Numbered from the stretch's first letter, positions 28,630 to 38,793 are shown. The stretch is 64,000 nucleotides of DNA from Saccharomycopsis phalli (GCA_020342235.1 CP073212.1:868001-932000), one strand, 5' to 3'. The notes: generated by a model not told the origin, from the letters alone. Numbers and translations: made by a program.

Positions 28630-29520
28630 CTATCTCTTAACCCACGTAGGACTCTTTCTACTCTTAACCTTGCCCGGCTTCTTTCTCTCCACCTGTCTGG
28701 CGTCCACAGTCACACAGCCAGCTTTACGTAACCGAGGCTTCAAGAGCTGGTTAAAGATAATCAAACATCTGGTGATGCCACTGGCAATGGCACCCACCTG
28801 ACCAGTAGGTCCTCCTCCATTTGTCTTGACAAACACATTGTACTTTGCTTCAGCATCAACCACCTTGAGCGGATACACAATGGCACTTCGGTCGGTGATC
28901 CGTGGAAAATAGTCCACAAGGCTCTTGCCATTGACAATAAACTCACCTGTACCACGCACAAGATACACCTTTGCGCTGGCGGTTTTTCTTCGGCCCACAG
29001 CAACGGCTCGGCCCAAACTATCCAATTGCGGAATCCGGTTCACCTTGCTCCAGTCGGCAATGTCTCGGGAGTACTTCTTGAGCACATGCTCGATCTCAGG
29101 GTTCACAAGTTGCTTGTCAATCGAGTCGAGCCGGTTGAGCACCTCGACCAACTCTGAGTACTGTACCGGTCTCAATCTGCTGCCTCCGCCCGTCAACCGA
29201 TATTCACTAAAGTTGACCCAGCGGCTGGACTTTCCAGTCATAACTCCAACAGTAGGCAAGTTCGAGTACTTGCGGAGCACCTCTTCAAGCTCAAAGATGT
29301 TGTTTTCGTGAATCGGGTTTGCCGAATAAAACGTCGGCAACTTGGGAACCACTCTTGTCCGCTGGAGCTCCGGCACCACCTGCTGATTGCGCTGTAACGG
29401 CGCTTGCACATGGTGGAACGACTTGTTGGAGATGTCGGGAACCGCCGGCACTGCGATTCGCGATTGGCGCGAAAAACTCTTGGATATAACCGCTGAGTTG
29501 CTGAAGCACCGTTTGAACAT
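28630..29520 (-). CDS. MRPS9: Mitochondrial ribosomal protein uS9m
   Basis: 296 residues. The N-terminal ~30 residues (MFKRCFSNSAVISKSFSRQS) are basic and Ser-rich, a mitochondrial targeting sequence. The S9 domain fills the C-terminal ~130 residues: GRAVAVGRRKTASAKVYLV, GEFIVNGKSLVDYFPR, GGGPTGQVGAIASGITR and the tail RKKPGKVKSRKSPTWVKR. The final R of the tail is the family's conserved end that reaches the decoding site. The middle region before the domain is the usual fungal mitochondrial extension. A 16-bp minisatellite stands ~80 bp upstream. Confidence 0.95.
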   Translation of the reverse strand: MFKRCFSNSAVISKSFSRQSRIAVPAVPDISNKSFHHVQAPLQRNQQVVPELQRTRVVPKLPTFYSANPIHENNIFELEEVLRKYSNLPTVGVMTGKSSRWVNFSEYRLTGGGSRLRPVQYSELVEVLNRLDSIDKQLVNPEIEHVLKKYSRDIADWSKVNRIPQLDSLGRAVAVGRRKTASAKVYLVRGTGEFIVNGKSLVDYFPRITDRSAIVYPLKVVDAEAKYNVFVKTNGGGPTGQVGAIASGITRCLIIFNQLLKPRLRKAGCVTVDARQVERKKPGKVKSRKSPTWVKR

Positions 29521-29600
29521 TGTGTGAGTTTTCTTGTGGACGAAAATTTGTAGTCTGTGCGGGCTGCAAACCGTGCAGCGAGAGACTGAAAGTAGATGAG

Positions 29601-29806
29601 ACTGAAATATTAAGACTAAATATTAAGAAGACTAAATATTAAGAAGACTAAATATTAAGAAGACTAAATATTAAGAAGACTAAATATTAAGAAGACTAAA
29701 TATTAAGAAGACTAAATATTAAGAAGACTAAATATTAAGAAGACTAAATATTAAGAAGACTAAATATTAAGAAGACTAAATATTAAGAAGACTAAATATT
29801 AAGAAA
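29601..29806. repeat. 16-bp minisatellite (AGACTAAATATTAAGA)
   Basis: About twelve nearly identical head-to-tail copies, the most regular array in the window, in the upstream region of MRPS9. Looser GACTAAGAT-type units continue to ~29950. Confidence 0.92.
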
Positions 29807-30642
29807 AGGCTGAGATAAAGAATAAAGACTAAGATGAAGAATAATGACTAAGATAAAGACCAAAGACCAAAAGACCAAGAGACTAAGATAAGGACAAAAA
29901 GATTAAGTCAAGACCAAGATCAAGTCAAGATCAAGAATAAGTCAAGACTACGTAATATTAAACTGAAAAGATACCCAGCAGATGGACAATACACATAGTA
30001 AAGCCTTGCAAAAGACAATACTCTCAAGTAGTAAAGACTAAGCTGATAAAGACTCAACTACTGATCCTGGTAGTCAAGTATAATCAACCTTTACCTAAGC
30101 GCAATGGTCTATTCACACAGATTACCAGCATCCTAACATATTATAGCAGAGGACCATCGTTCCAGCAAAAAGACTCTCGGCAACGTTTTTTGGCAGAACA
30201 TCATCACAATTACAATCCACTTGACAGTAGAACAAACTACAACAAAAGCGACTCAAAGAGATGCATCCAATCCACACGCTACAACCATATATTATTTGAC
30301 ACATTACAACATTGTAAATTTGACATATCGCAACATTGAAGATTTGTCATTTTGATGCTTGGAACTGTGACATCATAAGTTGCACACATTACGGTCTGGT
30401 AACTTTACACACGAGAAAAACTAGTTTGACTAACTATTGAAAAACTAGCCTAGTAATTAATTTACCAGAAAAATATACTCCTATTCCAGAAGAATGTCAC
30501 TCCTGTTGTATCATAGGCGTGTTTGTAATTTACTACCGAGGAATAGTGAACCTGGAACCATTAGGACCCTGAAACGGACAGTGTTCAATTTTGTAGTATA
30601 AAGGAAATGCCATTTTCATAAATCAACATCAAAAACTCAACA
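29807..30642. other. Intergenic, nothing recognised
   Basis: AT-rich DNA with degenerate AAGACTAAGAT units up to ~29950. The segment ~30500-30642 is similar to 41050-41205 and appears to be a duplicated promoter (see the small secreted-protein pair). Confidence 0.5.
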
Positions 30643-30960
30643 ATGCAATTCCAAACTCTCTTTGTCATCTTCTCTATTGCTTCAACTGCTGCCGCTCCTA
30701 CTAGCGAAACGACTACTTGGGCTTCGTCCATAGACCAAGTTTTTGCTATTGGCGTTGAAATAGCCAACGCAGGTAAAAAAGATAATAGCTTTATAATGCT
30801 GCTGGATGGCATGGATATACGATAGATTACACACAACTGTAAGCAGTAGATGCACATTGACCATAGGCTATGGTACCACAGGACCATGGTTAGTTGAAAT
30901 GGTGGTTTATCAGTTTAATCAACAAACAGCTCTAATATGAATATTCAATCCCAGGCAGTT
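30643..30960 (+). pseudogene. Small secreted protein, copy 1 of a duplicated pair
   Basis: An ATG-started frame of 60 codons (30643-30825) begins with a clear signal peptide, MQFQTLFVIFSIASTAAAP, then a Thr/Ser-rich segment. A GTAAAA after residue ~44 and homology continuing past the stop (to ~30960) suggest that an intron or decay ends the frame early. The locus at 41206-41705 matches from ~130 bp upstream of the start through this downstream part. TAGTATAAAGG lies ~45 bp before the start. The product family is unknown. Because the second copy is also not a clean frame, I treat both as decayed or incompletely understood genes and do not attempt to reconstruct them. Confidence 0.45.
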
Positions 30961-31690
30961 GTGAGTACTGATGTATGGTTTCTTTAACATGTCAATGGTG
31001 ACTGGCAGTGAGCTGAAAGAGGATTCGTCCTGGATTCACTAGTGTTGCAGTTTATTGGCGAGGTGTCCATGTGTTGGCTAAGGGTGTGGTTGAATGTTAG
31101 ATATGTTGGGAAGTTTAAATATGTCAATGAAAGTGTGTGTCGGATTTGCACAATGGTTTATTGGAACCAGTAACCAGATGGTCTACAATAAGAATAATTA
31201 AGAATAATCAACAAAGTCACTAGGATAGTCCTTGTAAAACAGTCTAGCAAATCAATTTTAAGGATATTAAATGCAAGATTTACACTACAGTCAACGTTAA
31301 TTGAAGCATCCTATTCTCTTACTGAATTACTACAGACCAAAAGAAAACCAATACGCACCAGAAGCACATTAAAAGATGTGTGATGGCGCACGACTTTCTA
31401 ATGGAGTCCTAACAGAGACGACACAATCAATAATTACAAGACTAAAATGGCTAAAATATTTAAAAAGGCAATAAACTGCAGAATATGACTAGCGGAAATG
31501 AAAGGGTACATGGTGCACAGAAAAGAGTACAATATCAAGGCAAATATAACCATTTCAGACCATCTCGAATAGCCTTCCACCACTGCCAATTAAAATTTTC
31601 CACTTTAAAAACCAGGTCAAGATCTCAGACATGGCTAAGATCACCCTACTCGTATATACCCATTGAGGGTGACGTATGCAACACCGTCTC
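30961..31690. other. Intergenic, nothing firm recognised
   Basis: AT-rich. AAGACTAAAATGGCTAAAAT at ~31440 recalls the family C core. The short frame at 31485-31697 has no supporting feature. Confidence 0.5.
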
Positions 31691-31697
31691 CGGGTAA
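31691..31697 (+). promoter_or_regulatory. Reb1-like site before the PDI gene
   Basis: CGGGTAA, in the context CTCCGGGTAACTC, 41 bp upstream of the start codon. Confidence 0.45.
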
Positions 31698-31737
31698 CTC
31701 AGGTATACAGGTTTGGCTGTGAGATTTCCATTTCACA

Positions 31738-32805
31738 ATGTTGTGGCAACTTCTTTTCAACTTGTTTGTCGTCAGTTTGGCGGCAGCATCCAATGTGATT
31801 GTCGCAGACGACTCCAATTTCGATGCGATCATTGGCAAGCCAAACACCTTTTCGTTTGTCAAGTTCTATGCCGATTGGTGTGGCCATTGCAAGACCTTGG
31901 CGCCGGTTTGGGAAGAACTTGCAGACGACCTTGCAAACAATCCACGAGTGCAAATTGTGAAGATCAATGCCGATGTCAATCGCGCCGTGGGAGGCAGATA
32001 CAATATCCAGGGCTTTCCTACGCTCAAGATGTTTCCTCCAGGAGAACCTCGGCCAAACGACTATCAAGGAAGCCGCCTGTTGTCGCTGTTGAAGGAGTTT
32101 GTGACATATGCCATTGACTTTAAGGGGTTTGGCAAGCCGGTTGTGGACCACGTTGTTGAATTGTCTGACCAGACGTTGAAGAAGACCCTCAAGGGAAAGC
32201 ATGGTTTCTTTTCTGTGACGGCATCCTGGTGTGGCTACTGCAAGAAGTTGAAGCCTGTCTGGAAGGAGTTGGCTACAGCATTTAAGGACGAGCCAGACGT
32301 TGTGATTGGTGATGTTCCAACCACCAGTGTCGATGCTGAGGATATTATGGCGGAGTTTGAAGTCGAGAGTTTCCCAAAGATTGTGTACCTTTCTCCATCT
32401 GGGAGCAGCGAGTATTACAATGGGGGACGCGAGTTGGATGACCTTGTGAGCTTTGTGAACGAAAAGGCTGGTTTGGACAGAACCGGAGACGGGACTTTGG
32501 GCAAGACTGCCGGTGTTATTACGTTTGTGCAGTCGCAAGTCGAGAACATCAAGACGAAGTACGATGCCGAGCGGTTGTTGGAGTTTTTAGCCAAGGACAA
32601 GGGCGATGACTATTTCATGAAGTACTATGTGAAGTTGGTGGAGAAGGTTCTTGCCGGCGACATTGGGTACTACCAAAAGGAAACTAGCCGGTTGCAAAAG
32701 TTGTTGAAGGGGAAGAGTGTGAGTAACAAGCTCAGAGACAATATTACCAAGCGAATCAATATTCTTCGGGGATTCCTTGGCATTCAGCTCAGGGATGAGT
32801 TGTGA
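31738..32805 (+). CDS. ER protein disulfide isomerase, Erp38/TigA type
   Basis: 355 residues. A signal peptide (MLWQLLFNLFVVSLAAAS) is followed by two thioredoxin domains, with active sites WCGHC at ~47-51 and WCGYC at ~164-168. A helical ERp29c-type domain follows from ~260. The protein ends in RDEL, a variant of the HDEL/KDEL signal that keeps proteins in the endoplasmic reticulum. It should oxidise and isomerise disulfides of secretory proteins. The a-a'-ERp29c layout is that of fungal Erp38/TigA and of plant PDIL2, not of Saccharomyces Pdi1 or Mpd1. The second site, CGYC, is less common and may differ in redox potential. Confidence 0.93.
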   Translation: MLWQLLFNLFVVSLAAASNVIVADDSNFDAIIGKPNTFSFVKFYADWCGHCKTLAPVWEELADDLANNPRVQIVKINADVNRAVGGRYNIQGFPTLKMFPPGEPRPNDYQGSRLLSLLKEFVTYAIDFKGFGKPVVDHVVELSDQTLKKTLKGKHGFFSVTASWCGYCKKLKPVWKELATAFKDEPDVVIGDVPTTSVDAEDIMAEFEVESFPKIVYLSPSGSSEYYNGGRELDDLVSFVNEKAGLDRTGDGTLGKTAGVITFVQSQVENIKTKYDAERLLEFLAKDKGDDYFMKYYVKLVEKVLAGDIGYYQKETSRLQKLLKGKSVSNKLRDNITKRINILRGFLGIQLRDEL

Positions 32806-32811
32806 TTGGGT

Positions 32812-32902
32812 TGGAAACCTTGCCAGGTGGAATATTTGGATTCCTTGGCATTTGGTTGGAAACCTTGCCAGGCGGAATATTTGGATTCCTTGGCATTTGG
32901 TT
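32812..32902 (+). repeat. Tandem ~46-bp duplication
   Basis: GGTTGGAAACCTTGCCAGG, then GGAATATTTGGATTCCTTGG occurs twice in a row with one base changed, directly after the PDI stop codon. It is probably a recent duplication in the 3' untranslated region. Confidence 0.85.
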
Positions 32903-33055
32903 TGGGATGGATGTGATTGAAGGCCGCTAGGTCTTTAGCGTAGCAAGAGTATCTTGATCCGGGACTAATGTATATTGTATTGCAATTGTAAACGATTCAA
33001 TGCGTGGATGAATGTAGGAATGTGTAAAAGACATGGAACAAAGATAGCCAAGATA

Positions 33056-33205
33056 CAAGGAGAGCAATAAAGATCTTGACAAGGAATAGAGGTCATGAGA
33101 AACGTGGTGCGATTTTGGGGAAAGAAATGGACTTGGCTAGACCATTTCTCGAGAGCCAAACAGATGGTGAATGGAATTTTAGGCTAACCATTCTTCGTTA
33201 CAGGT
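33056..33205 (+). repeat. Dispersed repeat family A, copy 2
   Basis: CAAGGAGAGCAATAAAGATC ... GAAATGGACTTGGCTAGACC ... GAGAGCCAAACAGATGG, collinear with 1138-1290. Confidence 0.72.
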
Positions 33206-33347
33206 AGTATATTGTCTCAATACGGTGATTCAATAAGTATAATTCACTAGTAGCATCCTAGACAGGATTACCAAGAAAACCACGCTAGCTATCCAGTTCT
33301 AGATTAAATTAAATTTAAACAGATGGTCGATTTGTATACTTGTAATG

Positions 33348-33452
33348 ATGATATTTATTTTTGTATTTAGTTATATATTGTCTCCGGCATTGCGGTTATT
33401 CAACGAATGCATCACTTAAGAACATCAGGCAGCATTGCTATTGAAGAAAATG
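33348..33452 (-). mobile_element. LINE 3' tail fragment
   Basis: GATATTTATTTTTGTATTTA, GTTATATATTGTCTCCGGCA, ATTGCGGTTATTCAACGAA and AGGCAGCATTGCTATTGAAG are the reverse complement of the LINE 3' end (~22115-22215). Only ~105 bp is left, so it is a strongly 5'-truncated insertion. Confidence 0.85.
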
Positions 33453-33835
33453 TCGTGATATCCAGATGTCTAGATTAAATTTAATTTAGACAGTTGTATT
33501 GGATGTGTAAGCTTGGTTGCCCTGTTGCCAAGTTTGACTGTTTGTAATACTCAATGTGAGGATGCCGTACCATTTAACGGATTTGCAAATACTTTCAAGT
33601 GTATTTACTGAGAGTCTAGTATTTTGTCAATTTACAATAGAATAAAGGCAAGAGTGGTTAACCAAAGAACAAATGGAGATGTAACTTTTGACTAGTGTGA
33701 AGATGTGGAGGAATGGACAGAAGGAATGGACATTGGAATGAATTTTTACCTGGGTATGTAGTACGGCTATGTTGTAAATATATGGATTAGTAAACTGATG
33801 GATGGAGATGTGGTGGATTGAGTGAAGTATGTGTG

Positions 33836-34012
33836 AGTTGAAAGTATGACTGAGTAAAGTATTGTGAATTGAAAGTATGGCCGAGTAAAGTATTGTGAAT
33901 TGAAAGTATGGCCGAGTAAAGTATTGTGAATTGAAAGTATGGCCGAGTAAAGTATTGTGAATTGAAAGTATGGCCGAGTAAAGTATTGTGAATTGAAAGT
34001 ATTGTAAATTGA
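33836..34012. repeat. 31-bp minisatellite
   Basis: Five copies of a 31-bp unit containing GTATTGTGAATTGAAAGTAT and GGCCGAGTAAA. Confidence 0.9.
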
Positions 34013-34357
34013 AAGTACAACGTCAGTTTCTAGAATAGTTGTAAATTAATATTAGTCAATTGATTGAGCAGATTCAACTCTTTAAATTTATAAGCAAATA
34101 CCATCCAACCCCAGGATGTTGCCGATTGAAGCCACCGTCTTGAAGCGTGAAATTGCGCTTTGATTTGCAAGGAGCGGCATTATAAAGAACTATAGCATCA
34201 TTTTATACACAGCAAAGCAAGCTAAACTCAGATGCCCAGGAGCAGCAAATGGGAGATTGTGACCGGAAGATTGTGACAAGAAACTCTGGGAAATGCAAAA
34301 TTGTGACGAGTAATCTAAAGCATTCCAACTCTCCAAATCAACCAAAATGCCATGTAA

Positions 34358-34466
34358 ATTCCAAAATACAACGAGAATTCCAAAATACAACGAGAATTCC
34401 AAAATACAACGAGAATTCCAAAATACAACGAGAATTCCAAAATACAACGAGAATTCCAAAATACCA
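34358..34466. repeat. 19-bp minisatellite (TTCCAAAATACAACGAGAA)
   Basis: Five and a half near-identical copies ending ~40 bp past the 3' end of the Apd1-like gene. Frames across it on both strands are artefacts. Confidence 0.9.
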
Positions 34467-34504
34467 TGTAAATACCAAAACCAGGCACCTCAATTAAACC
34501 CCTC

Positions 34505-35329
34505 CTACCACTCAATAGCAGCACATTTCTGAACCAACCGAACATGCTCCGGCCAGGTCTTGCCCTTTAGTATCGTCTCCTCGACAATCGGCTTGACATT
34601 TTGCGGTCCCACTCGCGCCATCCAAAACATTTCGCCGCTCTTCAAATACACAATCACGTTTGCCGCAAACTTGTGCCCACCCACATGACTCACAAACCCC
34701 ACTTTTGCTCCACCTGGTCGATCGTCGCCAGGATCTCTTTGCAATCCGGCGTCGCGAAAATGCAACGAAAACTCCTTTTTCAAGATCGGCGCAGTGATTC
34801 CGCAGCGCTTGTCTCTTGTTTTGTGCGAGCACAAGAGCACAAGAGCCTGGAGACCCACAGGCACGATTTCTAGTCCTTGGATGCGCGGCACGTTCACCAG
34901 AGGCAACAACGGAACCAACTGGTCCAAAGCCGCGGCAACTGTTCCAGCGGTCATTCCCTTGAGCTTGAGGAAAAACGGCATCACCAAGACCTCGCCAATG
35001 CCAGAGAAACTCGACGCCGACACTTTGATTGGACCATGAGCCGGGTTTTCAGCGGCCCATTCGGCGACACTATGTTCAATTGTGCCCGGAGTCCCCGTGG
35101 CATCATGCTGCCAATCGTGTTTGCCCGTGGCCACAATGAAATGGAGCTTGAACGGCTTTGCTGTCTGGTAAAGCAGGCTGTCGGCATCGATCTTCAACGA
35201 CAGCGGAAATTTGCCCGAACAGTCGTGGCAGCTGAAGTCGCAGTCTGAGATTGCAACGAGCGACTCGATTTCACTGGCGTCGGGGCCAAGAAGCGCGGAC
35301 TTTGCCTTGTTGAATATGGAAAGAACCAT
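34505..35329 (-). CDS. APD1: Apd1/Aim32-type [2Fe-2S] thioredoxin-like ferredoxin
   Basis: 274 residues from the preferred start MVLSIFNKAKSALLG, which lines up with Apd1 (MAFLNIFKQ); an in-frame ATG 15 codons upstream is less likely. CHDCSG near the start and ATGKHDWQHD match Apd1 (CEDCKG, CTGKTDWPHH). The Fe-S ligands of the family are present: two Cys in CSHKTRDKRCG and two His in SHVGGHKFAANV, the bis-Cys/bis-His set described for Apd1. The protein is cytosolic by analogy and connected to redox-agent tolerance and, by its name, to actin patches. Aim32 is the mitochondrial paralogue; the N-terminus here does not look like a strong presequence. The tail lacks the final Trp-Leu-Lys of Apd1. 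Confidence 0.88.
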   Translation of the reverse strand: MVLSIFNKAKSALLGPDASEIESLVAISDCDFSCHDCSGKFPLSLKIDADSLLYQTAKPFKLHFIVATGKHDWQHDATGTPGTIEHSVAEWAAENPAHGPIKVSASSFSGIGEVLVMPFFLKLKGMTAGTVAAALDQLVPLLPLVNVPRIQGLEIVPVGLQALVLLCSHKTRDKRCGITAPILKKEFSLHFRDAGLQRDPGDDRPGGAKVGFVSHVGGHKFAANVIVYLKSGEMFWMARVGPQNVKPIVEETILKGKTWPEHVRLVQKCAAIEW

Positions 35330-35544
35330 GGACAATCGCTTAAATGCACGAGAAAAGTGCATGGAAAAGTGCACGGGTCGGCGAAAATAAGGTTACGAGC
35401 CGGGTAGAAGGACGAGTGAAAGGGGAACATGAGGCAATGTGATGAAGATGGATGGAAAGTGGGATGTGTAAATGTAATGTGGATATATAGTTGTAGAATG
35501 ATGCGAGTGATGTCAAAGATGATGAGACCAGACGGTATCAGAAT

Positions 35545-35680
35545 GGGTATCAGGATGATGGGATGATGGGATGATGATGAAATAATTATGTGATGATAAT
35601 GAAATGATGGAATAATTATGTGATGATAATGGAATGATGGAATGATTATGTGATGATAATGGAATGATGGAATGATTGTA
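35545..35680. repeat. ~30-bp minisatellite (GATGATAATGGAATGATG)
   Basis: Three to four copies of a unit with GTGATGATAATGGAATGATG and GAATGATTAT. Confidence 0.82.
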
Positions 35681-36009
35681 ATTGTATGTGATCATCAATT
35701 GAGTGCTATTGTGCGTGAGTATGTATCATGTACCAGCTTCATGTCATTGCCTATGGTAATCCATTTCGACAATACTCAACCGTTTTCCCATATCACATAA
35801 TAATAAAAGTCTAATTTAGCTAACCAATCCACGTCGGTAATCAAATTCAATGCCACACTTTTATAATCCACCATATTCTCCATAATCCCCGTCCCAAATT
35901 CAATGCCACTTCCATATCCAGCAACATGTAAAGCCTCTGAAAGATATCCACACTGTTTACCAAAAGCTATCCAAGGGCTTTTCCAATTACAGCCTGGGAG
36001 TCTTCCATC

Positions 36010-36168
36010 TGAGGTCCAGTATCACCAACTATTTCATGACATTTGCTGCTTCGGTCCAGTATCACCAACTATTTCATGACTTTTGCTGCTTCGGTCCAGC
36101 CTAACCATCTATTCATGACATTTGCTGCTTCGGTCCAGCCTAACCATCTATTTTACGACATTTGCCGC
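36010..36168. repeat. ~40-bp tandem repeat at the 3' edge of a gene
   Basis: Four copies built on CATGACATTTGCTGCTTCGG and TCCAGTATCACCAACTAT, the later two with AGCCTAACCATCT. The last copy ends next to the stop codon of the secreted-protein locus. Confidence 0.85.
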
Positions 36169-36169
36169 T

Positions 36170-37186
36170 TCAGTCAGGTAAACAAAAGTGCATTTTTTCA
36201 AGATATTTACTAGTCTTTCCACAATCAATTCTAAAAAGACTAGGATCCGGAGAATAGTCCTTGGCATATAGTGAATTATCCATGTCCATAATAGGCCCCT
36301 CTCTAGGGATAGTAAGCATGGTTATAAACTTTTTAATCACACAAATTTCCTCACCATTCTCTAGAGGAACAACCGTGCCCTTGAGAACTGCACTTGGGAA
36401 CCTCTTCAATACCTCCATCGCCTGTGCATAGTTGTATGCTTTTCCCTTGCCAAAGACCTTGTGGAACTCTTGTCGGTCACGAACCGTGTCTGATTTCACA
36501 AAGAAGTTATACACTGCCCTATTGTAATCCATCACAATGCCCCGTAAAATCGAATATCTCTTTCCTTTTGTAAGCAAATCTTCAAATTTCTGTCTTGACT
36601 TTGAGGAGACTGCATTTGGCCCACGCAATTTCATGAGAGATTCCAATTGTATATAATCTATATTTCCACTCCAGTTATTTTCTGTGACACGGTAGCAAGC
36701 TGATGATAGCGATGAAAAGTATTTGGCGTTGGATCTGACCACTTCTAGCGGCACGTCGGGGAGGTTCTTCGTCGGGCTTCAAAAAATTCAGCATCGCTGG
36801 AAAAATGGAAGGATCCTTTCTGTAGGAGTTGAATTGCAATGAATCAATATAAATCTCCACGCCTTTATTATTATAAGTGTATACGAGCATCACGTTCTTG
36901 GTTTCCTCATGGCCACATGTATCATAGTTGGACAATTTCTCACTTCTAGAGGGCTCAATATATAGACTTTGGATGTTGAATTTTGCGAGTAAAGAGTTGA
37001 ATTGTTCGTTGGTATAAACTGATGCTTCATTTGAAGAATGGACTGGAGTCGCAAGACCAATTTCTGAAAAAAAAAAAAGGGCTAAAGAAGGTCAAAAATG
37101 GCTGAAATGTTTATTAAAGAATTGATGAAATTGATAGTTTATATACGAAAGGCCATGATAAGTGTAGCTAATGTTTTGAGCCTCAT
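36170..37186 (-). pseudogene. Unrecognised secreted-protein locus, frame interrupted
   Basis: I do not recognise the family. Two long minus-strand frames adjoin: one open from ~37063 to 36675 (KNVMLVYTYNNKGVEIYID, then a Pro/Glu-rich stretch), and one from 36754 to 36170 (194 codons: FFVKSDTVRDRQEFHKVFG, then EICVIKKFITMLTIP, ending MHFCLPD). They meet near 36755-36765 in different registers, so the locus carries a frame break there, is mis-sequenced, or has a second splice event. Upstream, an ATG at 37186 opens MRLKTLATLIMAF, and a GTATAT donor plus a T-run ending in CAG (37064-37066) could splice it in phase to the first frame, giving a good signal peptide. The intron is inferred only. It stands alone between Apd1-like and NDUFS5 genes. 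Confidence 0.5.
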
Positions 37187-38511
37187 GATGCGTGTGATCT
37201 GTGAGTGGCTTTTTCGAATACTTTGGCTGTCAAGTGGGTATTATTTCGTGAGGCTACTCCACCTTTGTATCATATATCTAGAGGCTTGATATCATTTATA
37301 TTTCATGGTTCTAGTATTGTATTATTTATTATTTTCATACTGATATTCTTTTCCTTTTCAATCGTCATGTTTCATCTTCAATCTTCACCTTTTAATCATG
37401 TTCGATTGACATTCGCAAGGCAAATACGCAACCTAAAACATGTACATCCGTACTCAACGGTGCGGCAACGCTTGTGTTTCCACAAGAGTCAAACATAAAT
37501 CCTAGATACTATGATATCTTGTAGTTCTATAAATTGCTACTAAGATCGAGCAGGCGCATTCAGACTTTTTCCATGGTACAAGAATCTCTCATTTAGCAGG
37601 GTAGAGTGCAATATACTTGAAAAGTCTGTTGACCACAAGTCAGGTTATTCACTATTTGTGTGGTATTTAAATATAATGGAGCACGATGATTCAAAATTGA
37701 GATCAGGGCTGGACTTTGGATGCATATTTAGTACTACAAATGACAACAGGTGCCATGCAGTTGTGGGATTTTCAACAGGTTTTCGTGGATATTCTCGGGT
37801 ACAATTGTGAAGCCAGGTTTGGGACAATGTATAGCTGATGAATAAACTAGTATGAATTTTATAGTAATAAATGTCCAGACATTAATTGGAAAATGGTCAA
37901 AAGTATTTGTTTGACTATTCCAAGGATAGCAGGCTATTTATCCGAGGCTTTTGAATGAAATGGATCTAGTAGGCCATTATCCTTGAGGGAAATGGGATAA
38001 GTAGAGAAGGATATAGTTGTGATGAGATTGAACAGGTTAAGAATTGGAATTTCGTTTCATTACACTAGTGCTGATGAACGACTTATACGTATTTACTGTA
38101 ATGGTCAGGTTTGCATGTTCAAGGCATGCACATTGTGAATTTCAATAATTGGAGAATTGATGAAAATTGGGCAATGGAATTAGTCAATGGAATTAGTCAA
38201 TCAATTAAATAACATAATCAATCATCAATCCCAATCATTAATCATCAATCATCAATCATCAATCATCAATCATCAATCATCAATCATCAATCATCAATCA
38301 TCAATCATCAATCATCAATCATCAATCATCAATCATCAATCATCAATCATCAATCATCAATCATCAATCATCAATCATCAATCATCAATCATCAATCATC
38401 AACCATCAATCCCAATCATTAATCACCATCACCAATCCCAATCATCAATCCCAACCATCCATCATCATTATACCACCATTACATCACATTTTACACAATC
38501 AAATTCATACA
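37187..38511. other. Intergenic, mostly featureless, heptamer array at the end
   Basis: AT-rich. ~37845-37925 (AATTGGAAAATGGTCAAAAG, then TTGACTATTC) may be a worn family C copy. The heptamer array follows at 38216-38404. Confidence 0.5.
38216..38404. repeat. Heptamer microsatellite (ATCAATC)n
   Basis: Around 24 near-perfect copies of a 7-bp unit, giving a spurious Asn-His-Gln-Ser-rich frame. It ends ~110 bp beyond the NDUFS5 stop. Confidence 0.93.
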
Positions 38512-38793
38512 TTACTCAACTAATCCTAACGCCTCCGGCAAACTGTTCTTCACATTCACTATACTCTTTACCGAATCCTCCTTCCCCTGTGCCTGGTTGT
38601 TCAACAACTCCCGCTTGATACTCTGGATCCGGAACTTCTCCTTGCGGTGATGAAGACACTCAAAGTAGTCATCCACCTTGGCAGTACATTCGGATGGTGA
38701 ACCTGTAGCAGCACTCGTGTAGCACTCGATATATCTCTGGAACTCGCCAAAACACCGCGACTGGCCTCCTCTTAATCCATACCCTGACGACAT
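38512..38793 (-). CDS. NDUFS5: NADH dehydrogenase (complex I) subunit NDUFS5
   Basis: 93 residues from MSSGYGLRGGQSRC; an ATG 15 codons upstream is in frame but unlikely. A twin CX9C pair, C-FGEFQRYIE-C and C-TAKVDDYFE-C, marks it as an intermembrane-space protein oxidised by the Mia40 pathway. GYGLRGGQSRCFGEFQ and HHRKEKFRIQSIKRELL fit the accessory complex I subunit NDUFS5 (NIPM of Yarrowia). It sits on the outer face of the complex I membrane arm. Its presence implies that this yeast has proton-pumping complex I. Divergent from MSL5 across 108 bp. Confidence 0.86.
   Translation of the reverse strand: MSSGYGLRGGQSRCFGEFQRYIECYTSAATGSPSECTAKVDDYFECLHHRKEKFRIQSIKRELLNNQAQGKEDSVKSIVNVKNSLPEALGLVE

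Larger units (their letters stand above)
32806..34504. other. Intergenic with repeats, no gene seen
   Basis: Holds a ~46-bp unit in two copies (~32812-32902), family A copy 2 (33056-33205), a LINE tail (33348-33452), a 31-bp array (33836-34012) and a 19-bp array (34358-34466). A ~24-bp direct repeat starting TCTAGATTAAATT brackets the LINE tail at ~33298-33322 and ~33468-33492. Confidence 0.65.
35375..36169. other. Intergenic with two tandem arrays
   Basis: A ~30-bp array (35545-35680) and a ~40-bp array (36010-36168) account for much of it; the rest shows nothing recognisable. Confidence 0.65.

Noticed and set aside
38187-38618. 143-codon Asn/His/Gln/Ser frame opposite NDUFS5
   Set aside because: It reads the heptamer microsatellite and then antisense to a recognised gene.
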